In this document: positions 37,524-46,968 of the stretch, one piece after another
Layout of the letters: each line of letters opens with the position of its first letter
How positions within the stretch are numbered: the stretch's first letter is position 1
Origin: JAPPFW01 sp965200835
Lineage (GTDB): Bacteria > Actinomycetota > Acidimicrobiia > Spongiisociales > Spongiisociaceae
Assembly (NCBI GenBank): GCA_965200835.1
Contig: OZ241390.1
Location: forward strand, 1,426,001 to 1,490,000
Length of the DNA: 64,000 nt
Direction: 5' to 3'
The notes under the pieces: model-generated
Database searches by the model: none
The model's input: the letters and a program-made list of their open reading frames with translations, nothing else
What the model was told of the DNA's origin: nothing
Made by a program: the position numbers and the translations under genes

Positions 37524-37857
37524 CGGTTGCGGTCCTATCGCCTGCTCTTTGCCTCCGGGCCCGGGCGGCGGCTCCGGCGATATCGCGGGCAGTGCTTTCG
37601 ATTGCCTCCACCAGCGATCCGAGGACTCGCTTGGTGCTGGCCCGGATCTCCGGGTCGCTCACCGTAGCGGCCAGCGCTTGGCCCAGACCATGGGTAGCGG
37701 CGGTGAACTCGGCCCAGGCTTGGCGGAGCTCGCTGCTTCGCTCCTGATCCTCCTGATCGTTGAAACCGGAGCGGAGCAGATCGCCCAACTCCGCAAAGCC
37801 GGTGCTCACCTGCTCCCAGGAGGCGCCGGTGTCCTGATCGTCCCTAAAATCGCCCAT
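37513..37857 (-). CDS. Hypothetical small helical protein
   Basis: A protein of 114 residues from ATG 37857 with AGGTGGAG six bases upstream. It is polar, helical and alanine-rich (SWEQVSTGFAELGDLLRSG, then REIRASTKRVLGSL-like pattern near the end), and of unknown function. It is the first gene of the operon with the beta-rich protein and the sulfurtransferase. Its start codon directly abuts the start codon of the divergent exonuclease gene within CATATG. Confidence 0.65.
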   Translation of the reverse strand: MGDFRDDQDTGASWEQVSTGFAELGDLLRSGFNDQEDQERSSELRQAWAEFTAATHGLGQALAATVSDPEIRASTKRVLGSLVEAIESTARDIAGAAARARRQRAGDRTATDDG

Positions 37858-38727
37858 ATGAATCTCCACCTGCTCGATGCGACCTACGAGCTCTTCCGAG
37901 CCTACTTCGGTTTCCCCCGCAGGAAGTCACCTGACGGCATGGAGGTGGGTGCGGTGTACGGGATCATCGACACCACCCTCCGGCTGCTGAGACAGGACGG
38001 GGTCACCCACCTGGCGGCGGCCACCGATGCGGTGATCGAGTCGTTCCGCAATGAGCTGTTCGACGGTTACAAGACCGGTGCCGGGGTTCCGCCGGATCTG
38101 ATGGGCCAGTTCAGGCTGGCGGAGGAAGCGCTCGAGACGATCGGGTTAACGGTGTGGGCGATGCGTTACTTCGAGGCGGACGATGCTATCGCCACCGCCG
38201 CGCTTCGCTGGGTCGAGGACGTGGACCGGGTGGTGATCGTCAGCCCGGACAAGGACATGATGCAGTGCGTGATCGGTGACCGGGTTGTCACTTACGCCGT
38301 CCGGACTCGGCAGCAGTTCGACGAGGAAGGAGTCTTCGCAAAGTTCGGAGTGCTCCCCAGATCGATACCCGACTATCTGGCGCTGGTGGGTGACTCCGCC
38401 GACGGGATACCGGGTATCGCAGCCTGGGGCGCCAAGTCCTCCTCCACTCTCCTGGCCCGCTACGGCCGCATCGAGCGGATTCCTCCGTGGCCGAGTTACT
38501 GGGATGTCAAAGTGAGAGGTGCCGCCCGCCTGTCCGCCAACCTCGAGTCGTCCCGCAACGAAGCTTACCTGTATCGCACCCTCGCCACGTTACGGCGGGA
38601 CGTGCCGCTGGACGAGACGCTGGAGGATCTCGAATGGCGGGGCGCCGACCGGGACCGGTTCACCATGCTCTGTGACAGGCTCGGCTTCGGAGCCATCCGG
38701 CGCCGCCCGCATCGCTGGTCCGGCTAG
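37858..38727 (+). CDS. 5'-3' exonuclease (PolI N-terminal/FEN-like)
   Basis: A protein of 289 residues from ATG 37858. Family marks: HLLDATYELFRAYFG at the start, FEADDAIATAA and VIVSPDKDMMQ for acidic metal ligands, and the helix-hairpin-helix region LALVGDSADGIPGIAAWGAKS. It resembles the stand-alone flap exonucleases of actinobacteria. No Shine-Dalgarno is visible; TAAAAT (37845-37850) lies seven bases upstream, so a leaderless message is likely. Confidence 0.88.
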   Translation: MNLHLLDATYELFRAYFGFPRRKSPDGMEVGAVYGIIDTTLRLLRQDGVTHLAAATDAVIESFRNELFDGYKTGAGVPPDLMGQFRLAEEALETIGLTVWAMRYFEADDAIATAALRWVEDVDRVVIVSPDKDMMQCVIGDRVVTYAVRTRQQFDEEGVFAKFGVLPRSIPDYLALVGDSADGIPGIAAWGAKSSSTLLARYGRIERIPPWPSYWDVKVRGAARLSANLESSRNEAYLYRTLATLRRDVPLDETLEDLEWRGADRDRFTMLCDRLGFGAIRRRPHRWSG

Positions 38728-38829
38728 GATACGCACCCGCCAAATCTGATCGGCAGCCCGCAACGCCCGAGCCCCCACCGGGGCTGGCTCCGGGGTGCGG
38801 CGAGCGGGTAGTCCGGAACCCGGTTTGCC

Positions 38830-38858
38830 TTGACGTTCCGTCCCGTTTGTGGTGTACT
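38830..38858 (+). promoter_or_regulatory. Promoter of the SAM riboswitch transcript
   Basis: TTGACG (38830-38835) and TGTACT (38853-38858) are 17 bases apart. The riboswitch aptamer begins about 15 bases downstream, a sensible distance. Confidence 0.6.
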
Positions 38859-38872
38859 TGTGGCTACACAAC

Positions 38873-38957
38873 GCGCTCATCCAGAGCGGTGGAGGGACAG
38901 GCCCTGTGAAGCCGCGGCAACCGACATGATCGGTGCCAATGCCTGATCGATGAGTCA
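38873..38957 (+). ncRNA. SAM-I (S-box) riboswitch
   Basis: The conserved S-box core is present: P1 CTCATC (38876-38881) pairs with GATGAG (38949-38954), followed by AGAGCGGTGGAGGGA, GGCCCTGTGAAGCC, GGCAACC and the GGTGCCAAT element. Just downstream, GCGCTC-GAG-GAGCGC (38981-38995) forms a stable stem before the ribosome-binding site at about 39005, so control may act on translation or through a non-canonical terminator. Confidence 0.93.
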
Positions 38958-39020
38958 GCCGAGGCGGATTTCCGCTCGCGGCGCTCGAGGAGCGCGTAGC
39001 AAGCGAGAGGAGACTGCCAT

Positions 39021-39119
39021 ATGGATTCCCTGCACACCCCCACCTTCCAGCCCGGCGCGTACATGCGCTGTCCCGGCTCCCGGGTGGCCTGCCCGGGCGG
39101 AACCTCCCACCGCCCCTAG
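39021..39119 (+). CDS. Small ORF behind the SAM riboswitch
   Basis: A 32-residue ORF with a good ribosome-binding site (GAGAGGAG) placed directly after the riboswitch expression platform. The peptide is proline-rich and has two cysteines seven apart (RCPGSRVAC). It may be a real small protein or a leader peptide. It precedes the OsmC gene by 190 bases that contain a GC-rich inverted repeat (AACGCC...GGCGTT). Confidence 0.45.
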   Translation: MDSLHTPTFQPGAYMRCPGSRVACPGGTSHRP

Positions 39120-39309
39120 ACAACGCCACCACCCGGGAGCAACTGCCGGCCTGCCGGCCGGCGGCGTTCGATCGAATCCTCCCCGGACCGGTGCTGTGTG
39201 CTCGAGACCGCCACCGGCCTGGCTTACCGGCACCGGTCGGGGAGCGGAGATCGATCAGCAATGGACCAAGACCTACAGAACGAACAGGAACACGAAGGAG
39301 AACCCCAAA

Positions 39310-39867
39310 ATGAGCAAAGGCGAGATCAACGGAGTCGACACTGCGCACCTGCTGTTTGCGCGGAGCGTGGTCGGCGAGACCCCGGCCGCCGGCGACTACA
39401 CCTGGAGAGCCAGCAACGAGTGGATCCATGGAACCCACAGCAAGACGGCTATCACCGGCTACTTCGGACTCGGCGAGGAGCGCAACCACAAGGGAGCCTA
39501 CGAGTTCGAGGCTGATCATCCCCTGGAGTTCAACGCCGCCGACAACGCGGCCACCCCGGTGGAGATCGTGCTGGCCGGGCTGGCGAGCTGCCTGACCGCC
39601 GGGGTGGCGGCGGTGGCCGAGAACCGCGAGATCAAACTGCGATCCGTCAAGGCAACCCTCGAAGCCGATATGAACATCGGCGGCATCCTGGGGTCGGATC
39701 CCGATGTCCGCAACGGGTTCACCGATGTGCGGGTCAACTACGAGATCGACGCCGACGACACCAGCGCTGCCGATGTGGAAGCCCTGGTTGCCCAGTCCCA
39801 GAAGATCTCGGCTGTCTTCGACATCATCACCAACCCCACCAACATAACGGTCGGGGTCAGCTCTTAG
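39310..39867 (+). CDS. OsmC-family protein
   Basis: A protein of 185 residues from ATG 39310 (AAGGAG upstream). The core VEIVLAGLASCLTAGVAAVAENR with its cysteine is the first active-site region of OsmC/Ohr peroxidases; the second conserved cysteine is absent, so peroxidase activity is uncertain. The C-terminal part VRVNYEIDADD...ISAVFDIITNPTNI fits the fold. It follows the SAM riboswitch and small ORF and is 11 bases upstream of a flavoprotein, which suggests a sulfur-related role (inference). Confidence 0.85.
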   Translation: MSKGEINGVDTAHLLFARSVVGETPAAGDYTWRASNEWIHGTHSKTAITGYFGLGEERNHKGAYEFEADHPLEFNAADNAATPVEIVLAGLASCLTAGVAAVAENREIKLRSVKATLEADMNIGGILGSDPDVRNGFTDVRVNYEIDADDTSAADVEALVAQSQKISAVFDIITNPTNITVGVSS

Positions 39868-39878
39868 GGCAACCCCAG

Positions 39879-41132
39879 GTGCGTACCACCACAGTCGTCA
39901 TAGGGGCCGGGCACAACGGTCTGGCCGTCAGCCATCTGCTCTCCCAGCGCTCGATCGACCATGTGGTCCTCGAGCGCGGGGAGGTAGCCAACACCTGGCG
40001 TACCGAGCGCTGGGACTCCCTCCGCTTGCTCACCCCGAACTGGAAGACCAGGCTGCCCGGCCTTGCCTACGACGGCGATGATCCCGATGGTTTCATGACC
40101 ATGCCGGAGCTGATCGACTTCCTCGAGCGGTACGCCATGCTCGTCGATCCCCCTCTCCATACGCTCACCACCGTCACGTCGGTGCGGCGGCACGGGCCGG
40201 AGTACCAGGTGATCACTGACCGGGGCGTCTGGTATTGCCGCTCCGTCGTGCTGGCCACGGGTGGGTTCAACCTGCCCAAGGTGCCTCCCATCGCGGCAGC
40301 CCTTCCCAGCACGGTGGAGTCGATCACCCCTATGGACTACCGGCGACCCTCCGACCTGCGCGAGGGTGGTGTCCTGGTGGTGGGCGTGTCCGCCACCGGC
40401 GTGCAGTTAGCCGATGAGATCCACCGTTCCGGGCGACCGGTAACAGTGTCCGTTGGTGAGCACGTGCGCATGCCGCGGGTCTACCGCGGGATGGACATCC
40501 TCTACTGGATGGATATGACCGGCCTGGCCAGTGAGCGCTACGACGAGGTGGACGACATCGTTCGGGCCCGCCGGGTGCCCTCACCCCAGCTGGTGGGAAC
40601 CCCCGACCGGATCGATCTGGATCTCAATGCCCTCACCGACCAGGGGGTGCGGATGGTGGGCCGTCTGGCTGGTATCAGGGACGGGAAGGCCCAGCTATCG
40701 GGATCCCTCCACAACAAGTGCAACCGGTCCGACCTCAAGATGGGCCGCCTGCTCACCACGATCGACGAATGGATAACCGAAAACGGTCTCGACGCGCATT
40801 ACGACCCTCCCCATCGCTTCGAACGCACCCGCCTGGAGAAGTCGCCCCCGCTGGGGATCGACCTGCGCAGCGGTGAGATCCGCACCGTATTGTGGGCCAC
40901 CGGTTACCGGCCGGACTACTCGTGGTTGCACGTTCCGGTGTTGAACTACAAGGGTGAGCTACGGCATGACGGAGGAGTGGTGACCGAAGCACCCGGGATG
41001 TACCGAATCGGGCTCAACTTCCTGCGCAGGCGCAAGTCGAGCTTCATCCATGGCGCCGAGGACGACGCCCGCGAGCTGGTGGACCACCTCGCTTCCTTCG
41101 TAGCCGCCCGGGTTCCGGTAGCGGTCGGTTAA
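39879..41132 (+). CDS. Flavin-dependent monooxygenase-like protein (CzcO type)
   Basis: A protein of 417 residues from GTG 39879. Two dinucleotide-binding motifs are seen: FAD-type VIGAGHNGLAVS at the N-terminus and an NADPH-type VVGVSATGVQLA near residue 170. The VLATGGFNLPKVP segment and a C-terminal VLWATGYRPDYSWL fit flavin monooxygenases. It forms an operon with the OsmC gene behind the SAM riboswitch; a role in oxidation of a sulfur compound is possible but not shown. Confidence 0.85.
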   Translation: MRTTTVVIGAGHNGLAVSHLLSQRSIDHVVLERGEVANTWRTERWDSLRLLTPNWKTRLPGLAYDGDDPDGFMTMPELIDFLERYAMLVDPPLHTLTTVTSVRRHGPEYQVITDRGVWYCRSVVLATGGFNLPKVPPIAAALPSTVESITPMDYRRPSDLREGGVLVVGVSATGVQLADEIHRSGRPVTVSVGEHVRMPRVYRGMDILYWMDMTGLASERYDEVDDIVRARRVPSPQLVGTPDRIDLDLNALTDQGVRMVGRLAGIRDGKAQLSGSLHNKCNRSDLKMGRLLTTIDEWITENGLDAHYDPPHRFERTRLEKSPPLGIDLRSGEIRTVLWATGYRPDYSWLHVPVLNYKGELRHDGGVVTEAPGMYRIGLNFLRRRKSSFIHGAEDDARELVDHLASFVAARVPVAVG

Positions 41133-41266
41133 CGGCCGGCGAGCCATCGCCGCCACTACGCCGGAGGACGGGCGCGGACCGTAGAGAGGGAGACAGTAGG
41201 GTTTCCGCACCGCGCGGTTGGGTGTCGCCGGAGGGTGGCGCGTGCATCACCCAGGCGGTCATCTTC

Positions 41267-42676
41267 TCAGCTCTGGGGGTCCACCTCCGTCGGCGAGGCG
41301 AGCCGTAGCTTCAGGTATCCCAGCACCCCAGCCACGATCGATCCCGCGAAGATGCCGATCTTGGCCAGATCGCCGAGGACCGGGTCGGTGAATGCCAGCT
41401 CGGTGATGAAAATGGCAACGGTGAATCCCACTCCGGCGAGTAGCCCGATCCCGGTCAGGTGAGCCCACCCGACCCCCTTGGGCAGTCGACCCCATCCAAG
41501 CTTGACGACCACCCACGCGAACCCGGTCACCCCCAGGCCCTTGCCGATCACCAGGCCCAGTGCTACACCGAGAGCAACCGGGGTAGTGAGCGCATCCACT
41601 ATGTCGACGCCGGTGAACGTCACGCCGGCGTTGGCCAGCGCGAAGATCGGAATGATTACGAAGGCGCTCCAGTCATGGAGCTTGTGTTCGACTCGGGTCA
41701 GAGGGGGGATCGACTCGCGGGCCACCTCGGAGACCCTCCCGGCGAACTCTGCTCGAGCTTCGTACTCGATTACCTCCTCGAAGTGGGCCTCGGTAGGTCC
41801 GGGCGCATAGGTTCCGGCCGAGTCAGCCGGATGGGTATCGTACACGTCGATTATCTGGCGGGTGGCGCGTCCGAACTCTGCGCCGTCATACAGGGGACGG
41901 GCCGGGGTCAGGAAACCGAGCAACACTCCGGCAATGGTGGGATGGACCCCGGACTCCAGGAAGGCATACCAGGCGATCACCCCCATCGGCACGTAGAACA
42001 CGTAGGACCGTATGTGAACCCTCGATGCCACGCCGATGGCCACCAGTACTGCCCCGCCCAGGAGCAGGTAACCGAAGTTGAGATCGGACGTGTAGAAGAT
42101 GGCGATGACGGCGATGGCACCGACGTCGTCGGCGATGGCCACCGCCAGCAGGAACAGCCGTACCCCCACCGGTGCCCGAGATCCCACCAGGGCGAGGATT
42201 CCGAGCGAGAACGCGATGTCGGTCGCCATGGGGACTCCCCAGCCGCGCAGAGCCACCTGGTTGTCGAGGTTGAAAGCCACGTAGATCAGGGCCGGCAGCA
42301 CCATGCCTCCCAGTGCGGCCACCACGGGGAGCACCGCCTTGCGGGGGTCCCTCAGCTCCCCCAGCACCATCTCGCGCTTTATCTCCAGGCCGACTACTAG
42401 GAAGAAGATCGTCATCAGGCCATCGTTGACCAGGTGCTGCAAGCTCTCGTGCAGGTGGATCGGGCCGAGTGACAGGTCCAGATAGGCGTGCTTCCAGAAG
42501 TTCTGGTAAGAGTCGCCGAACGCGGGAAGATTCGCCCAGAGCATGGCGATCACCGCCGCCACTACCAGCACGATGCCCGACGCAGCGGATCGATGCATCA
42601 GGTGCAAGGCCGGTCGGACGAACTTCCGGGGGATGAACCGGTCGGAGGCGACCCAGTTCTTCTTTACAGGAGACAC
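41267..42676 (-). CDS. nhaA: Na+/H+ antiporter NhaA
   Basis: About 469 residues from GTG 42676, though a start further upstream is possible. It shows the whole NhaA pattern: IFFLVVGLEIKREMVLGEL, PMATDIAFSLGILAL, the paired aspartates VAIADDVGAI, and GIGLLAGVGFTVAIFI. About 11-12 membrane helices are predicted, with a soluble insertion in the middle (IDVYDTHPADSAG). It would export sodium in exchange for protons. Confidence 0.92.
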   Translation of the reverse strand: MSPVKKNWVASDRFIPRKFVRPALHLMHRSAASGIVLVVAAVIAMLWANLPAFGDSYQNFWKHAYLDLSLGPIHLHESLQHLVNDGLMTIFFLVVGLEIKREMVLGELRDPRKAVLPVVAALGGMVLPALIYVAFNLDNQVALRGWGVPMATDIAFSLGILALVGSRAPVGVRLFLLAVAIADDVGAIAVIAIFYTSDLNFGYLLLGGAVLVAIGVASRVHIRSYVFYVPMGVIAWYAFLESGVHPTIAGVLLGFLTPARPLYDGAEFGRATRQIIDVYDTHPADSAGTYAPGPTEAHFEEVIEYEARAEFAGRVSEVARESIPPLTRVEHKLHDWSAFVIIPIFALANAGVTFTGVDIVDALTTPVALGVALGLVIGKGLGVTGFAWVVVKLGWGRLPKGVGWAHLTGIGLLAGVGFTVAIFITELAFTDPVLGDLAKIGIFAGSIVAGVLGYLKLRLASPTEVDPQS

Positions 42677-42776
42677 GGGCTTGCCAGGATAGCAGCCAGG
42701 GTGGCCAGTGACCGGCCGGCAGCCAAGTGCTCGAAGTCTGATATTATCCATCTGGCCGTGGAGTAGGAGACGTAAC

Positions 42777-43184
42777 CTGGTCAAGAGCCGTGCGTTACGC
42801 ATCCTGCTCATGGGAGTGGGACTCCTGTTCGTGGGGATCGGGCTGGTGGGAGCTGTTCTCCCGCTGATTCCGACCACCGGGCCGATCCTGCTGGCTGCCT
42901 TCCTCTTCTCACTCTCCTCTGAGCGGTTCGATCACTGGTTGTTGAACCACCGGGTGTTCGGTTCGATCGTGCGGGACTGGCGGGCAGGTCACGGGTTTAC
43001 GGTGAGGCTCAAAGCAATCGCCGTCATCGCGATCGCGATATCGTTCACCATTACCGTCTGTTTCGCTATGAGCACGTTGGTTGTCCGAGTGCTGCTGATC
43101 GGTCTGGCCATCGGCCTGATCGTCTACATTCTTCGACTGCCCACCAAGCCCGCCGATACCGCCGCCCAGGTAGTTGATCAGTAG
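42777..43184 (+). CDS. DUF454 (YbaN-like) inner membrane protein, apparent CTG start
   Basis: About 135 residues with three to four membrane segments and DUF454 marks (GAVLPLIPTTGPILLAAFLFSLSSERF, NHRVFGSIVRDWRAG). No ATG lies nearby; an AGGAG stands seven bases before CTG 42777, making that codon the best start. GTG 42708 is an alternative. The role of the family is unknown. Confidence 0.75.
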   Translation: MVKSRALRILLMGVGLLFVGIGLVGAVLPLIPTTGPILLAAFLFSLSSERFDHWLLNHRVFGSIVRDWRAGHGFTVRLKAIAVIAIAISFTITVCFAMSTLVVRVLLIGLAIGLIVYILRLPTKPADTAAQVVDQ

Positions 43185-43249
43185 CGGCTTGCGCGGGTCA
43201 TAACAGTACGGCCCAGGGGTCGGTCGACCCGACCCCCTTCCCCAGCCTC

Positions 43250-45895
43250 TCAGAAGTGGGAGATGGCCTCGATGACGTTGAGTCGGGACGCTCGGCGGGC
43301 CGGGTAGACCGCGAAGAGGATGCCCATCAGCCCCGTGGCCACTAGCCAGAACACCAGGCTGCCCAGCACCCCGGATATGGACAGGGAACTAGGCAACCAT
43401 GGGATTACGAACTGCGACAGCCCGAGGTCGGACAGTGCCCTGGTCAGCGCCCAGCCGAAGAAGATGCCGAGGCCGATGCCCATCAGGGCGCCGAACACAG
43501 AGACCACCGATGCCTCGATCCGCACCATCCATCTGGTTAGGCGCCGGTCGAGGCCCACTGCCCGGAGGAGACCGATCTCGCGGGTGCGTTCGAACACCGA
43601 CAGCGCCATGGTGTTGGTCACACCCAACATGCCGATGACGACCGCCAGGGCCAGTAGAGCCAGGACGAAGGTCAGCAAGCCGTTGAGCTGGCTTTCCGTT
43701 TCGTTCTGCAGGTCCTCGAACGTGCGAACCGATACGTTCGGAAAGTCCGCCAGGACCGGTTCGATGGCCGTTTTGAGCTGTTCGGCGCTTACCCCCGTGA
43801 CCGCTTTCACATCGACCTGGGAGATCTGATCCATCTCGAAAGCGGACAGCCAGTCCTCCGCGGGAATTGCGGCGATGCCGGCCCAGGCTCGGCCATCGAC
43901 CAAACCGACCAGCGTGAACGGCCGTTCACCCGTCTGCTCGAACTCGACCACCAGGCGATCACCCAGCTCGAACCCGTTGCTGGCGGCCATGCCGGTCTCC
44001 ATGATCATCTCACCAGGTCCGGGACGGAGCTTTCCGGTGAAAGTCTCGGGTGGGATGTAGTCAGCCAGGTTGGCCTCGGCGCCGGTGATGAAGGTCCCGA
44101 GTGCTGTCTCGCCCGTGGCGGTACCGTGGGCGGACGGGCTCTCGGGGCTTGCGGCGCGGATCATTCCCCAGCCCACCCGGACTCGGGTCAGGTCCTCGAC
44201 CTCGGCCACCCCGGCTACCCGCTCTGCCACCTCGGGCGCGAAACCGGCGGTCGGGTCGGTGAACTGCTGAGCCAGAGCCACGATCACTTCGGCGTCCGCA
44301 TCGTTGGCCAGCACATCGTCGATGGTGCCGCGGATCGAACCGGTCAGGGTCGAAGCCAGGGCTACCAGGGTGATGCTGATCATCACCGCGGCAGCGGTAG
44401 CGGCGGTCCGGCGGGGTTTCCGCATGGCGTTCCGGCGAGCGAGCCGGCCCGGCACCCCCATCATCCGCTCGAACCCCAGACCTAGAAGTCCGGCTACCGG
44501 CCGGGCCGCCAGCGGGCTGAGCACGAAAATCCCGACGAAGATCACTGCCGCGCCCACGCCCACATAGACGATGGGACTCGGCGTCCCGCCGGTCTCGCCG
44601 TAGAGGCCGAAGAAGAGCGCTGCCAGACCCAGCGCTGTGATGGCGGTGCCGACCAGTGCCCGTCGCCATGTCCTACCCCGGACCGGACCCGTGGCATCCT
44701 CCCTCAGCGCGGCCATGACCGACACCTTGGAAGCCCGTCGAGCCGGGATCAGCGCGGCCACCAGAGTGATCGCCAGACCGGCCGCCAGCCCGACTATCAC
44801 GGTTCGTGGTTGGATGGCGAGGGAGGCGGACGGCAGTTCGATCCCGGCTGCCGGCAAGCCCTGCTGCAAGGCCCAGGCGATGGCTACCCCGAAGCCGAGA
44901 CCCAGCAGCGCGCCGATACCCCCGATGATCGCCGCCTCCAGGAGGACTACCCCCCAAACCTGCCGGGCGCCGGCGCCCAGGGCCCGTAGCAACGCCAGTT
45001 CCCTGGTGCGCTGGCTCACCACGATCCGGAAGGTGTTGTAGATCAGGAAGGAGCCGACGAACAGAGCCACCCAGCCGAACACCGATAGGAAGACCGTGAA
45101 GAAGGAGAGGGCGGACTGGATCTCCGCCGCTTCCGCCTCGGCGGCGTCTTGGCCGGATACGACCGAGGCGTTGTCGGGCAGCAATGCCTCGATGCGGGGG
45201 ATCACCTCTTCCACCGAGGCTCCGGGGGTGACCTGTACCGACCCCCCGCTCAGCTTGCCGGGGCGTTGCAGGATCGTCTGGGTGGTGGGCAGATCGAAGA
45301 ACAGCCAGCGGGTACCTCCGAAACTGTCATCGTCCCCGAACACCGCGACCCCACTCAGGGTGAACTCCAGCCGCCCCGCCAGGTCGGTGATGATCGTTAC
45401 CGGTCCTCCGATCTCGAAGTTGCCCAGCTCGGCGGTTCCCCGATCGAGCGCCATCTGTGCGTCTCCGACCGGGTAGGTGCCCTCCACTATCGTGAACCCC
45501 TCGACCTCGCTGAGGCTGGCGGTTTCGCTCAGGCTGCTTATGAAGGTGGGCGGTCCTGGACCTGTCTGCAGGATCTCGCCCTGCTGGTCGAGGATGACGG
45601 CGCCCAAGCCGGCGATGCTCGGATAGGCCCCCTCCACACCCTCTACCTCTTCGATCAGTGCGAAGTCGGACTCGTCGAAATAGGTCCCTTCGCCCAGCGC
45701 GAAGTCGGACTCGGTGGTCACCACGATGTCGATCCCGGCGAAGGCATCGGCGAAGATCGAGTCGAAGGCCTTGCCGATGGTGTCGGTATAGACGTATACC
45801 CCGCTGATCAGGCCCACGCCGAGGATGATCGCCAGCGCGGTGAGGACTAGCCGGACCTTGTGGGTCCAGACGCCTTTGATGGAGACGCGGAGCAT
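43250..45895 (-). CDS. MacB/FtsX-like ABC transporter permease
   Basis: A protein of 881 residues with the standard two-module FtsX permease layout: one N-terminal helix, a long extracytoplasmic region, three helices (about 265-400), further helices and a second extracytoplasmic region, and a final FtsX block (LLTFVLALLALAVVIGMLGVTNTM...RTREIGLLRAVGL). It begins directly after the stop of its ATPase gene. Such systems export peptides or lipoproteins or sense envelope stress; the substrate is unknown. Confidence 0.9.
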   Translation of the reverse strand: MLRVSIKGVWTHKVRLVLTALAIILGVGLISGVYVYTDTIGKAFDSIFADAFAGIDIVVTTESDFALGEGTYFDESDFALIEEVEGVEGAYPSIAGLGAVILDQQGEILQTGPGPPTFISSLSETASLSEVEGFTIVEGTYPVGDAQMALDRGTAELGNFEIGGPVTIITDLAGRLEFTLSGVAVFGDDDSFGGTRWLFFDLPTTQTILQRPGKLSGGSVQVTPGASVEEVIPRIEALLPDNASVVSGQDAAEAEAAEIQSALSFFTVFLSVFGWVALFVGSFLIYNTFRIVVSQRTRELALLRALGAGARQVWGVVLLEAAIIGGIGALLGLGFGVAIAWALQQGLPAAGIELPSASLAIQPRTVIVGLAAGLAITLVAALIPARRASKVSVMAALREDATGPVRGRTWRRALVGTAITALGLAALFFGLYGETGGTPSPIVYVGVGAAVIFVGIFVLSPLAARPVAGLLGLGFERMMGVPGRLARRNAMRKPRRTAATAAAVMISITLVALASTLTGSIRGTIDDVLANDADAEVIVALAQQFTDPTAGFAPEVAERVAGVAEVEDLTRVRVGWGMIRAASPESPSAHGTATGETALGTFITGAEANLADYIPPETFTGKLRPGPGEMIMETGMAASNGFELGDRLVVEFEQTGERPFTLVGLVDGRAWAGIAAIPAEDWLSAFEMDQISQVDVKAVTGVSAEQLKTAIEPVLADFPNVSVRTFEDLQNETESQLNGLLTFVLALLALAVVIGMLGVTNTMALSVFERTREIGLLRAVGLDRRLTRWMVRIEASVVSVFGALMGIGLGIFFGWALTRALSDLGLSQFVIPWLPSSLSISGVLGSLVFWLVATGLMGILFAVYPARRASRLNVIEAISHF

Positions 45896-46624
45896 CTAAC
45901 CCTCCAATTCCTTGATGCGGTTGAGCACGCGCTCGGTCGTCGGTTCCTCCATACCGTCCACCACCCGTCCATCGGCCAGGAAGACGATCCGGTCGGCGTA
46001 GCTGGCGGCCATCGCATCGTGGGTGACCATGACGATGGTCTGGCCGTGGTTCCGGACCGCCGCCTGTAGGAACTCGAGCAGATCGGCACTCGCCTTGGAG
46101 TCCAGATTGCCGGTGGGTTCGTCGGCAAAGACGATGTCCGGCCGGGCCACCATCGCCCGGGCCGCCGCCACCCGCTGCTGCTGGCCTCCTGAGAGCTCGG
46201 TGGGGCGATGACCGAGACGGTCGGAGAGGGCCAGGGTCTCGACCACCTCGGTGAACCAATCAGGGTCTGCCTTCCGACCGGCCAGGTCTAGCGGGAGGGT
46301 GACGTTCTCGCGGGCGGTGAGGGTGGGGACCAGGTTGAAGGCCTGAAATATGAAACCGATGCGGTCCCGCCGCAGCCTGGTGAGCTGCTTGTCGTTCAAG
46401 GTGGACAGGTCCTGGTCTCCGACGTATACGGTCCCGTCGGTTACATCGTCGAGTCCCGCCATGCAGTGCATAAGGGTGGACTTGCCGGAGCCGGACGGTC
46501 CCATCACGGCGGCAAACTTCCCGCGGTCGAAAGACACCGACAACCGGTCGAGGGCGGTCACCCTGGTGTCGCCCCATCCATAGACCTTGGTGATGTGCTC
46601 GGCCCGGGCCGCATGGTGGTTCAT
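45896..46624 (-). CDS. MacB/LolD-type ABC ATPase
   Basis: A protein of 242 residues. Walker A MGPSGSGKST, Q-loop IFQAFNLVPTLTARENV (typical of the LolD/MacB group), signature LSGGQQQRVAAARA and Walker B IVFADEPTGNLD, then the histidine in VMVTHDA. It pairs with the permease immediately downstream, with no spacer. Confidence 0.93.
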   Translation of the reverse strand: MNHHAARAEHITKVYGWGDTRVTALDRLSVSFDRGKFAAVMGPSGSGKSTLMHCMAGLDDVTDGTVYVGDQDLSTLNDKQLTRLRRDRIGFIFQAFNLVPTLTARENVTLPLDLAGRKADPDWFTEVVETLALSDRLGHRPTELSGGQQQRVAAARAMVARPDIVFADEPTGNLDSKASADLLEFLQAAVRNHGQTIVMVTHDAMAASYADRIVFLADGRVVDGMEEPTTERVLNRIKELEG

Positions 46625-46968
46625 CTACGGATCCTTTCGCATGGTTGGCTGCCCCGACTCCCAGCCCGACACAGCCCTGTAACCCGTGACCGGCGGCGAT
46701 GAGCAGCTGTCACGGTGGTCATCGAGATGTCTTCGGTCGGTCGAGCGACGCTGGCGATGACTCCGCAGACAAGCTGGGGAGTGTGAAGCGAGGGTAGCGA
46801 GGCTGGTTTACAACCGGTATGCGGCAGGAAGTGATGCATGAGGGTCGACCGCCGGAAGATCACGATGCGGGCCAGCTACAGGCTGGATCCGGTCCGGCGC
46901 CCGAATTGCTGGGGTTTCGCCTCTCCGACACTCTGGTGAGTCCAGGCCACTCCGAATGCCCCCAGGTC

